From NCBI GenBank assembly GCA_005776725.1, contig SXOO01000030.1, positions 17,594 to 81,593 on the forward strand: a stretch of DNA of 64,000 bases, read 5' to 3'. The translations under genes were made by a program, and so were the position numbers. This DNA comes from Pseudomonadota bacterium. Lineage in GTDB: Bacteria > Myxococcota_A > UBA9042 > GCA-2863065. Under the pieces are notes generated by a model. It was given only the letters and a program-made list of their open reading frames with translations. It made no database searches and was not told where the DNA came from. Below, piece after piece: positions 26,225 to 34,112 of this stretch. How positions within the stretch are numbered: the stretch's first letter is position 1; the number at the start of each line of letters is the position of its first letter.

Positions 26225-26734
26225 GTGAACTCTTCTAGAGCCCGCTCCCGCTGGATCCGCTGGGTACTACCTGCCGCGCTCATCGCCTGCGCCGACTCAG
26301 TGGAGGGCGCAGCAGCGAGCGTCGACTCCTCCAGCGAGGACACGCTGCTCGAAGGCGACTCGGGCGGCGCTGACGGCGTCGAGGTGCCGAACGATGAGGC
26401 GGACCCCGTCGACGGGAAGGACGATGGCTTCGCCGGGCCTCGTGTCCATCTCAGAGGGCCTGAAGTACACGTGGGAACCCACGAAGCCCCAGGGAGACCG
26501 CATCGCCCTCAGCGACATCCTGCTGAACGGCGAGCCAGTACTGCAGAGCAGGAGATACGGATCGTCGCGAACGACTTCCTCGCAGGCGGCACCGGCGGCT
26601 TCACTGCCTTCGCGGCCGGCAAAGACGTGGTCACCAGCATCCCCGACGTGGCGGCCCTGGAGCAGTACTTCCTGAAGCACAGCCCGGTGAAGCCGCCAGC
26701 GCTCGACCGCGTCGCCTACCGCCTCCCGGAGTGA
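26225..26734 (+). pseudogene. Gutted 5'-nucleotidase lipoprotein gene
   Basis: The open frame hides a broken gene. Residues 1-70 encode a lipoprotein signal (LIACADS) and an acidic linker (DEADPVDGKDDG). The metallophosphatase domain expected next is absent. From about 26435 the recognisable sequence is in another frame, LVSISEGLKYTWEPTKP then GDRIALSDILLNGEP. From about 26560 it returns to the first frame, IRIVANDFLAGGTGGFTAF, then HSPVKPPALDR. Together these are the C-terminal domain of 5'-nucleotidase/UshA-type enzymes. So an internal deletion of several hundred codons and two frame changes have occurred. The GTG start frame continues through only by chance. Confidence 0.7.
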
Positions 26735-26834
26735 GCCCACGGCCCGGGCGAACCGGCGCAGTCGTTCGATTGTGGGCCTTCGAGCGTGACAGCCTTTCTC
26801 CCGGACGGGTAGGCTGCGCGCCGCGGGAGGCCCA

Positions 26835-29273
26835 ATGGCTAACAAACATGGAATCTTTGCCCTAGCTGGCCCGGCCGCCCTGGCGCTGCTCATCGGAGGC
26901 TGCTCTGTCGCCGACCCGGCCTCCGCTGTAGTCGCGGACGCGGGCGATACCGGCGGCGAGACCGCGCCGGTGGCCGACGCCACCGAAGCCGATGACGCGG
27001 CCACAGCTGACCCCGACGGACGGCGGCCCAGAGGTGATGCCTCCGACATCGAGGAGCCGGCCGAACCCTGCGTCCCGACCGAGTCGTTCTTCGTGCAGAA
27101 CCTGTGGGCGCCGGTCATGTCAACCACCTGCATCGCCTGCCACTCGAGCTCGGGCGCGGCCAAGAACACCCGTCTGGTGCTCCGCAGTGAGAGCTGGCCC
27201 GGCTGGCTGGGCTACAACCTCGGCGTCCTTCGTGAGGTGTCCAACTACGACTACAGCGGCGTACCGCTCCTCCTCGCCAAGCCCAGCGGACAGGCTCCCC
27301 ACGGGGGCGGAGAGGTCGTGCCCGTGGGGACCCCGCTGTACGCCGACCTGGCCGAGCTCGTCGCGCGCCTCAAAGACCCCGTCACCTGCGAGCCTCCGCC
27401 CGTCGATGACGTCGGCTACTTCAGCGGCGTCGTCATCAGCACCGCCGCCGACACCTTCCGGAAGGCGTCTCTGAACCTCGCCGGGAGGCTCCCAACCGTC
27501 TCCGAGCGCACCTCGCTCGAGGTGAACGGGGACGCGGGTCTCGAAGCGGCGCTCGACGCGCTCCTCTCGGAGCCTGCGTTCCTCGAGCGGCTGATGGAGG
27601 CCTGGAACGACCTCCTCCTCACCAACCGCTACGACAAGAACCACGATGCCCTGAACCTGCTGAACGAGGCCGACTACCCGGGCCGCAAGTGGTTCGAGCT
27701 TGCGGACTACCCGGCGGACGCCACGTCGAAAAACCTTGGTAAGCAGCACACGAATCGCGCCGTTGCTCAGGCGCCGCTCGAGCTCATCTCGTGGGTCGTG
27801 GGCCAGGAGCGGCCCTTCTCCGAGGTCCTCACCGCGGACTACGTGGTGGTGAATCCGTTCTCGGCGCGCGTGTTCGGAGTCTTCGACCAGATCGCCTGGG
27901 AGAACCCGCTCGACCCGTCCGAGCGCGCCGCAGCCAAGGTGCCAGGCATCCCGCACGCGGGCCTGCTCACGGACCCGATGTTCCTGAACCGGTTCCCCAC
28001 CACCGACACCAACCGAAATCGGCAGCGGTCGAAGGTGGTGTGGCGGCTCTTCCTCGGAACCGACGTCCTCGCGCTGGCCGAACAGCCCATCGATCCCACG
28101 ACGATCGAGGATCACAACCCCACGCTGTTCAACCCGTCCTGCAGCATCTGCCACGAGATCGTAGACCCCGTCGCGGGAGCCTTCTCGGGCTGGACCGCCA
28201 TGGGGCGCTTCCAGCCGCCCGAGGGGGGATGGTTCGGCGACATGAGGCCGCCGGGCTTCGAGGGCGAGGTGGTCCCGGCGAACCAGAGCGAGGCCGGGCT
28301 CCAGTGGCTGGCGTCCCATATCGCCGCCGATCCGCGGTTCCCCACCGCGGTGGTGAAGATGGTGTGGCGCATGTTGACCGGGGTGGAGCCGCTCAAGCCC
28401 CCGAGCGAGCTAGACGACTCCATCACCTCCGACGATGAGTTCGCCGCCCGCAAGGCCGCCTGGGACGAGCAGGAGGCCTTCCTTCAGGACGTGGCCGTCA
28501 AGCTCGTGGCGGCGGACCTGAACATCAAGGTGGCCTTCAAGGCCATCGTCGCCAGCAAGTGGTACCGCGCGGTGGATCTAGACAACCAGCCCGACGCGCT
28601 TCGGTCGGTGGCGCTCTCGTCGCTCGGTCGTGGCCGACTGCTCACACCGGAGCTGCTCTCTAGGAAGATCGCCGCCACCACGGGCTATCCGTGGCGCAGC
28701 ACCCCCACCTCGGCCGACACGCTCCTCGACGCGGGTCAATACCGGCTCTTCTACGGCGGCATCGACTCGGACCAGGTCACCCAGCGCATCACTGAGCCCA
28801 GTGGCATGATGGCGGCGGTGCAGGAGCGCATGGCCAACGAGGTCGCTTGTCGTGCGGTGCCGCAGGACTTCGCGCGCCCGGGTTGGGAGCGGCGCCTGTT
28901 CCCTCAGGTGGAGCGCGGCTATCAGCCGCTCGACGCGAACGGCTTCGAGGTGCCGAAGGCGATACAGGCCATCCGCGAGAACATCCGGACGCTCCACCAG
29001 CGGCTCCTCGGCGAGACGCTGCCCCCGGGGCACGAAGAGCTCGAGGCCAGCTGGCAGCTCTGGCTGGCCACGTGGGAGGCAGGTCGCGCCGCAGTAGCCG
29101 CGGGCACTGAGAGCGCCTCCTTGTCCTCCACCTGCGCTGCCACGAAGGACTGGTGGACCAGCGCCACCCTCGCTCCGGAGTGGGCCGTCAGCAAGGACGA
29201 CGCCTACACGGTCCGCGCTTGGACGGCGGTTGTCGCGTACCTGCTCACCGACCCGCGGTTCTTGTACGAATGA
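26835..29273 (+). CDS. Large lipoprotein with two CXXCH motifs (DUF1592/1588-like)
   Basis: An 812-aa protein, ATG after GGGAGG, with lipid Cys23 (LIGGC) and an Ala/Asp/Glu/Thr linker to about residue 80. Two haem-type motifs are seen: CIACH at 99-103 and CSICH at 436-440, the latter in PSCSICHEIVDPVAGAFSGW. That pattern is like the cytochrome-type modules of the planctomycete/myxobacterial DUF1592-DUF1588 group. Between and after them are helical segments. Covalent haem attachment is possible but unproved. It is directly followed, 70 bases on, by a DUF1501 gene, the partner usually found beside this kind of protein. Its substrate is unknown. Confidence 0.75.
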   Translation: MANKHGIFALAGPAALALLIGGCSVADPASAVVADAGDTGGETAPVADATEADDAATADPDGRRPRGDASDIEEPAEPCVPTESFFVQNLWAPVMSTTCIACHSSSGAAKNTRLVLRSESWPGWLGYNLGVLREVSNYDYSGVPLLLAKPSGQAPHGGGEVVPVGTPLYADLAELVARLKDPVTCEPPPVDDVGYFSGVVISTAADTFRKASLNLAGRLPTVSERTSLEVNGDAGLEAALDALLSEPAFLERLMEAWNDLLLTNRYDKNHDALNLLNEADYPGRKWFELADYPADATSKNLGKQHTNRAVAQAPLELISWVVGQERPFSEVLTADYVVVNPFSARVFGVFDQIAWENPLDPSERAAAKVPGIPHAGLLTDPMFLNRFPTTDTNRNRQRSKVVWRLFLGTDVLALAEQPIDPTTIEDHNPTLFNPSCSICHEIVDPVAGAFSGWTAMGRFQPPEGGWFGDMRPPGFEGEVVPANQSEAGLQWLASHIAADPRFPTAVVKMVWRMLTGVEPLKPPSELDDSITSDDEFAARKAAWDEQEAFLQDVAVKLVAADLNIKVAFKAIVASKWYRAVDLDNQPDALRSVALSSLGRGRLLTPELLSRKIAATTGYPWRSTPTSADTLLDAGQYRLFYGGIDSDQVTQRITEPSGMMAAVQERMANEVACRAVPQDFARPGWERRLFPQVERGYQPLDANGFEVPKAIQAIRENIRTLHQRLLGETLPPGHEELEASWQLWLATWEAGRAAVAAGTESASLSSTCAATKDWWTSATLAPEWAVSKDDAYTVRAWTAVVAYLLTDPRFLYE

Positions 29274-29343
29274 GAGGCCGAGCCCGTGTACCCCATGGTT
29301 TCACCACTCCCGTCGGCTCCGGTTCGCCAGTGAGGTCAATGTC

Positions 29344-30630
29344 ATGACCCAGCAGCTCCACAGACGCGACTTCTTGAAGATGTGCTCGGCGGCGTCGCTG
29401 GGCGTCGTCGGTGCGGGGGCGCTCTTCGGCCCGAGCCGCGCGGAAGCGGCGAGCCCCGCCCCGTACGAGGGCCCCCTCTGGGTCACCGTGCACGCCAGCG
29501 GTGGGTGGGACCCGACGAGCTTCTGCGATCCCAAGGGCAGCCAGGGTCCGGACGACCCCGCGCCGGTCAACAAGTACCTCGCGGAGACCATCGGCGTCTC
29601 TGGCAACCACCGGTACGCGCCCGTGGCCGGCAATCAGGCGTTCTTCGAGAAGTACGGCAAGAAGTTGCTCGTTGTGAACGGCATCGACACTGCGACCAAT
29701 GGCCACGACAGCGGGACCCGCAACGTCTGGAGCGGCAAGCTGCCCGAGGGCTACCCGGCGTTCTCGGCAGTGGTCGCCGGCTCGCTCGGCGCTGACGCTC
29801 CGCTGGCCTTCCTCTCGAACGGCGGCTACGACGTCACCGGCTCGCTCGTCGCGCCGACCCGCGTCGGGAGCTCGAGCGTCCTCACGAAGCTGGCCTGGCC
29901 GAACCGGATCGACCCCAGCAAGCCGGACGGCACCTACCACAGCCCGGACACCTGGGACCGCGTTCAGGCGGCCAGGGCCGCCCGGCTCTCTCGGCTCCAA
30001 ACCAACGCGAAGCTGCCGCGCGAGGCGCAGGCCTTGTCGCTGCTCTACAGCGCTCGTCTCGGCAACTCGGATCTCCGCCTCCTGAGCGACGTGCTACCGC
30101 CTACGCTCGACAACTCAAACAATGGCCTGAAGCGCCAAGCTCAGCTCGCCGTCGCCGCCTACAAGGCGGGGCTCGCGGTCAGCGCCAACCTCACCATCGG
30201 CGGCTTCGACACGCACGGAAACCACGATCAGAACCACTTCCCGCGGCTGCAGGCGCTGACCGACGGGGTCGACTTCCTCATGGAGGAGGCGGCTCGCCAG
30301 GGGGTGGCCGACAGGGTCGTCGTGATCATCGGCTCCGATTTCGGTCGGACCCCCTGGTACAACGAGGGCAACGGCAAGGACCACTGGTCCATCACGTCCA
30401 TGGCCTTCATGGGCCCCGGCATCCCCGGGGACCGCGTGATTGGCACCACCGACAGCTACCACAAGCCGATCACGGTCGACCCGGACACCCTCGAGACCAA
30501 CACCGAGAGCGGGATCCGCATCACGCCGGAGCACGTGCACAAGGCGCTGCGCCAACTCGCCGGGATCGCGCTCAACCCCACGGCGCAGCGCTTCCCCCTC
30601 AACGTCCCGTTGCTCCCGCTCTTCGCATGA
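29344..30630 (+). CDS. DUF1501 family Tat-exported protein
   Basis: A 428-aa protein from ATG 29344. The start MTQQLHRRDFLKMCSAASL is a twin-arginine signal, so it is exported folded, probably with a metal. The body matches DUF1501 (alkaline-phosphatase/sulfatase-like fold): LWVTVHASGGWDPTSF, LLVVNGIDTATNGHDSGTR, LTIGGFDTHGNHDQNH, and VVVIIGSDFGRTPWYNEGNG, whose Asp/His residues are candidate metal ligands. Family function is unknown. It lies between the two-CXXCH lipoprotein and a PA14-like lipoprotein whose start overlaps its stop (ATGA); the three probably act together at the cell surface. Confidence 0.88.
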   Translation: MTQQLHRRDFLKMCSAASLGVVGAGALFGPSRAEAASPAPYEGPLWVTVHASGGWDPTSFCDPKGSQGPDDPAPVNKYLAETIGVSGNHRYAPVAGNQAFFEKYGKKLLVVNGIDTATNGHDSGTRNVWSGKLPEGYPAFSAVVAGSLGADAPLAFLSNGGYDVTGSLVAPTRVGSSSVLTKLAWPNRIDPSKPDGTYHSPDTWDRVQAARAARLSRLQTNAKLPREAQALSLLYSARLGNSDLRLLSDVLPPTLDNSNNGLKRQAQLAVAAYKAGLAVSANLTIGGFDTHGNHDQNHFPRLQALTDGVDFLMEEAARQGVADRVVVIIGSDFGRTPWYNEGNGKDHWSITSMAFMGPGIPGDRVIGTTDSYHKPITVDPDTLETNTESGIRITPEHVHKALRQLAGIALNPTAQRFPLNVPLLPLFA

Positions 30631-32366
30631 GTCGCCCCCACGCTTGGCGCCGCTTCCTGGTGGTGGCGCTCTCCCTCGGCTGCGGCGCGGACAGGCCCAC
30701 CGACGTCGCCTCCGGGCTCGACGCCTCGGGCGAATCGGGCGACGCGCTCGTGAGCGGCGACCTCCCGGAGACGTCGGGCCGTGAGGTCGCCCCGGGCGCC
30801 GACGGCAGCGGTACCGGCGAGGTCGCCGAGGGCACCGCGGGGAGCGACGTCGGCGGGGGCGACGCCGGCGTTCATCCCGGGCTGCCCGCGATCCAGCCGG
30901 GCCCCGAGACCTACAAGCCGGGCGGCCTGCTCCTCACCTACTTCCCCGGCCAGTCGCTCGACGATCTCGCGGGGCCTCTCCCCGCGGGTGGTGCGTTCGA
31001 CTTCCTCACTGCCGTGGACCTGACGCCGGACACGGGCTTCCGATCGCGGTATCCGAAGGGCGAGCTGCTCATCGCCATCGACGGCGGCATCAAGGTGGAG
31101 ACCGCGGGGGTCTATCGGATCGTCTTCATGGTCAGCGGCGCGGCCAGGCTCACCCTCTCGGGACACGCCGTCGTCGATGTCGCCGATGTCGGCGGCGTGG
31201 TCGCCTTCGATCGCAGCGTGGAGCTCAGCCCGGGCTGGTACCCGCTGTCAGTCCGTGTGCAGCGGGACGCCCTGCACCCCCACCTGCAGGTCTTCTTCGG
31301 GCGGGAGGGGTCGGTGCTCGTGCCGCTGGCTGGGGCTCAGCTCGGCTACTCCGAGGCGCCACCCGAGTGGGCGCCTTCACTCGAAGCAACGCTTGTCCTC
31401 GAGCGGAACGGCTCCCGCTGGGCCCGCCTGGCCGGCTCGTCCACGTTACCGGCCGCTCTCGAACTCGCGTGGACCGGCAGCACGAGCGGCGGTCAGGACC
31501 ACCCGGACCTGGCACGCGAACACACCGCCGTCATCGGCCTGGAGGCTGACGGGAGCTACGAGGTTACCGGGGCCTTCACCGATCTCTGGGGCCGCGTCGC
31601 GAGCACCGAGCCAGTCACCGTCGTCACGCCGGCGATCCCGAGCTACCGCCCCGGCGGACTCCTCGGCGAGTACTTCCAGGGCGGGAGCTACAAGACCTTC
31701 GAGACCCGCGTGGCGTCACGCCTCGACGGGCCGGTGGACATGCCGAACGGCCAGGACGGCAATACGTCTGGCAGCTTCCGTATCGACATGGAGGCCGACA
31801 AGTTCGGCATTCGCTGGACGGGCGGGATCCTCCTCCCCGAAGCGGGCCTCTGGACCCTGATCTTCACCGCCGACGATGGAAACCGGCTCTACCTGGACGA
31901 CGAGCTCATGGCCGAGAACTGGAACGACCACGGCATGGAGCCCGTCTCCGCCACGATGAACCTGCCGGCCGGCTGGCACCCGATCCGTCTCGAGATGTAC
32001 GAGCAGGGCGGCGGCGGTGGCGCCACCTTCGAGTGGGAAGGGCCCAAAACCGCCCGCGCCCTGGTCCCGGGTGAAAACCTCGGCGCGGCCGTGTCCGACA
32101 CGCCGGGAGCTCCCAGCGTGGACGTGACCGCGAATTTGGGTGCGAACAAGGTGGCTACGGTCGTCGTCGAGACGAGCGAGCTCGCCGCCCTCACGGTGGT
32201 CCTGACGGGCGACGGCATGAGTGACGTGGTGTTGCCCGCCTCCAGCCCGACCACGAGCTACCGATGGTCCGGGGCGGTCCCGAGCGGCATGTGGACCGTG
32301 ACCGCGACCACCACCGATCTCGGGGGCAACGTGGGTGGAGCTACGGCGCCACTGACGATTCCCTGA
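30627..32366 (+). CDS. PA14-like domain lipoprotein
   Basis: A 579-aa protein overlapping the DUF1501 stop. The signal MSRPHAWRRFLVVALSLGC gives lipid Cys19, followed by a Gly/Asp/Ser/Glu linker to about residue 90. Two beta-sandwich modules follow, each opening YKPGGLLLTYFPGQS or YRPGGLLGEYFQGGSYKTF. The second (about 345-475) has the PA14 hallmarks FGIRWTGGILLPEAGLWT, FTADDGNRLYLDDELM and WHPIRLEMYEQGGGG. PA14 domains bind carbohydrate. The C-terminus looks Ig-like (SVDVTANLGANKVATVV). It is presumably a surface glycan-binding partner of the two upstream gene products. Confidence 0.82.
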   Translation: MSRPHAWRRFLVVALSLGCGADRPTDVASGLDASGESGDALVSGDLPETSGREVAPGADGSGTGEVAEGTAGSDVGGGDAGVHPGLPAIQPGPETYKPGGLLLTYFPGQSLDDLAGPLPAGGAFDFLTAVDLTPDTGFRSRYPKGELLIAIDGGIKVETAGVYRIVFMVSGAARLTLSGHAVVDVADVGGVVAFDRSVELSPGWYPLSVRVQRDALHPHLQVFFGREGSVLVPLAGAQLGYSEAPPEWAPSLEATLVLERNGSRWARLAGSSTLPAALELAWTGSTSGGQDHPDLAREHTAVIGLEADGSYEVTGAFTDLWGRVASTEPVTVVTPAIPSYRPGGLLGEYFQGGSYKTFETRVASRLDGPVDMPNGQDGNTSGSFRIDMEADKFGIRWTGGILLPEAGLWTLIFTADDGNRLYLDDELMAENWNDHGMEPVSATMNLPAGWHPIRLEMYEQGGGGGATFEWEGPKTARALVPGENLGAAVSDTPGAPSVDVTANLGANKVATVVVETSELAALTVVLTGDGMSDVVLPASSPTTSYRWSGAVPSGMWTVTATTTDLGGNVGGATAPLTIP

Positions 32367-32382
32367 CGCAGCGAGCCAGGCC

Positions 32383-33759
32383 TCAGCTGTCTTCCGGCCA
32401 AGTCTTGATCATCTCGTACACGGGCGCGATCTGCTCCTCCGTCAGCCCCAGAACCTGCAGGAACCGTCCCGGCTGAATGGTGTCTTGCCTCGGAAAGTAG
32501 GTGAAGCCCGCACGCAGCGCGATGGCCCAAGAGGCCAATACGATGTGCCGCACCACCTTGTCGTCCTTAGACTCTTGCTCGGTCGCGGGCCGATGATGGC
32601 GGCCCGCGATGCGAATGACGGACGCCGGCAGCTTCCACGAGGTGGCGAGCGCTGCTCCCAGATCCTCGTGCATCGCATCGACCTCCTTCGCCAGGTGCTC
32701 GGTGGTGTACTCAGCGCCCGCGGGACGCTCGAGGTCAGCCAGCAAACACAATGCCAGCAGCTCTCCCAGGTTCTGGAACAGCGTCACGAGTCGGAGATCC
32801 TCCCGATTCGGGAGTCGCAACATCTCTCCGAGCACCGGAGCCACCCGCGAGGCGACGACTGCGTTTCGCCACGACTCCTTCAGGGCCGTCTTGTACGGCT
32901 CCTTGGGCGCCGTGAATTGACCTCTGACGGTGATCTCGAAGGCGATCGCGACCACGGCCTTTGCCCCGAGCCGAGCGCACGCATCGCGCACGGAGGTGAT
33001 CTCTTTGCCCCGGGTATACTGCGCCGCGGAGTTGGCGCTGCGCAGGATGGCGGCTGCGAAGTTGCTGTCTCGTGTCACCGTGTCTGCGAGCTCTTCGAGC
33101 GTCCAGTTCTGGCTCGTGAGGAACTCGGGGAGGCGCACGACCCTGGGGTCCAGAATGGGAAGCCGCACGCCGCCGGCCTTCAGGGTCTCGACGAGCTTGG
33201 CCACCGCGGGACGAAGCTGGCCCGGCGCGCCGGAGGGGGCGGTGAGCGCTGCGGGACGCGCAGGCGGGTTTGGCGCAGCTGGGCTTGCTGCAGCTGGGCT
33301 CGCTGCAGCTGGGTTTGCTACAGCGTGGCCAGCCTCACTTGGGCTGATCGCCCCGTTCGCCGGCGGCGCGGCGAGCGTGTGCACTGCGGTGCGCTTCAAC
33401 GCCTTTTCGAGCGCGGCGGACAAGTCCTCGATACGGAAGGGCTTCCGGAGGAAGTCGACCGCGTTCTCGCGCCAGGCGCGGACCACATCGTCGATCTCGG
33501 TGGTGCCGCTTACGACGACTACCGGTGTGGCGACGCCCAGATGATTGAGCTGTCGAATGATGGCGTGGCCGCTGATGTCGGGTAGTTGCAGGTCGAGAAG
33601 GATGGCCTCGAACTGGGTCTGATTGAGGAGCGTCACAGCCTGGGAAGCCGACGCCGCGACGGACGGCTGGTAACCGAGCTGCGATAGCCATCGTGAGAGC
33701 GCCTCGCCGAACGCCTTGTCGTCGTCGATGAGCAGCACCTTGGGGAAACTCAACTTCAT
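32383..33759 (-). CDS. Response regulator with HDOD output domain
   Basis: A 458-aa protein; the ATG at 33759 follows AGGAT and begins MKLSFPKVLLIDDDKAFGEA. Residues 5-125 are a receiver domain with acidic pocket DDD, phospho-acceptor Asp in LLDLQLPDISG and Lys in RKPFRIEDL. An Ala/Pro spacer (AAASPAAASPAAPNPPARPA) leads to an HDOD domain (about 200-440) with ILDPRVVRLPEF, SNFAAAILRSANSA and AGRHHRPATE. HDOD domains relate to HD hydrolases but lack the full metal site; they act in signalling. Last gene of the signalling operon, 8 bases after the DHp-only gene. Confidence 0.88.
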   Translation of the reverse strand: MKLSFPKVLLIDDDKAFGEALSRWLSQLGYQPSVAASASQAVTLLNQTQFEAILLDLQLPDISGHAIIRQLNHLGVATPVVVVSGTTEIDDVVRAWRENAVDFLRKPFRIEDLSAALEKALKRTAVHTLAAPPANGAISPSEAGHAVANPAAASPAAASPAAPNPPARPAALTAPSGAPGQLRPAVAKLVETLKAGGVRLPILDPRVVRLPEFLTSQNWTLEELADTVTRDSNFAAAILRSANSAAQYTRGKEITSVRDACARLGAKAVVAIAFEITVRGQFTAPKEPYKTALKESWRNAVVASRVAPVLGEMLRLPNREDLRLVTLFQNLGELLALCLLADLERPAGAEYTTEHLAKEVDAMHEDLGAALATSWKLPASVIRIAGRHHRPATEQESKDDKVVRHIVLASWAIALRAGFTYFPRQDTIQPGRFLQVLGLTEEQIAPVYEMIKTWPEDS

Positions 33760-33767
33760 GGCGCATC

Positions 33768-34112
33768 CTACTTTGGGTCCACGCTGGGGGGCGCGTGTGG
33801 GGGCTCCGCGGAGTTGGCCGCGAGTTCCGTGAGCGCTGAGATGTACTCGGTCAGACTGGCGGACGCGAGTTCCAGGTTGGAGCAGATCTCCTCGAGCACG
33901 AAGAGCGACTTCGGTCCCTCGACGGTCCATCCTGCGGGTGTGGAGCGCCGCAGCCGGTCAAGCAACATCCGTGTGGAGTAGACCTCCATCGTGAGCGTTG
34001 AGATGGGCGTACTGAGGTCGTGGGCGAGCTGGCCCAGAACACGGGCAAGCTCCGGCCGCGCCTCGGGCAGCGTCCGCTCGACCAGACTCCGCAGCTTGTT
34101 CGTATCTCTCAT
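33768..34112 (-). CDS. Stand-alone histidine-kinase dimerisation (DHp/H-box-like) protein
   Basis: A 114-aa protein whose ATG overlaps the hybrid kinase stop (ATGA). The middle, LGQLAHDLSTPISTLTMEVY, is a recognisable H-box (histidine followed by D/E-L-x-x-P) and a second helix ends ELASASLTEYISALTEL. It therefore has the four-helix-bundle dimerisation part of a histidine kinase, but there is no ATP-binding domain. Possible roles are a phosphotransfer intermediate between the kinase and the HDOD regulator, or an atypical kinase using another protein's ATPase. The position between the two supports a phosphorelay role. Confidence 0.7.
   Translation of the reverse strand: MRDTNKLRSLVERTLPEARPELARVLGQLAHDLSTPISTLTMEVYSTRMLLDRLRRSTPAGWTVEGPKSLFVLEEICSNLELASASLTEYISALTELAANSAEPPHAPPSVDPK

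Noticed and set aside
26225..26734. Intact 169-aa lipoprotein gene
   Set aside because: Half of the recognisable nucleotidase sequence is in another frame, so the open frame is accidental.
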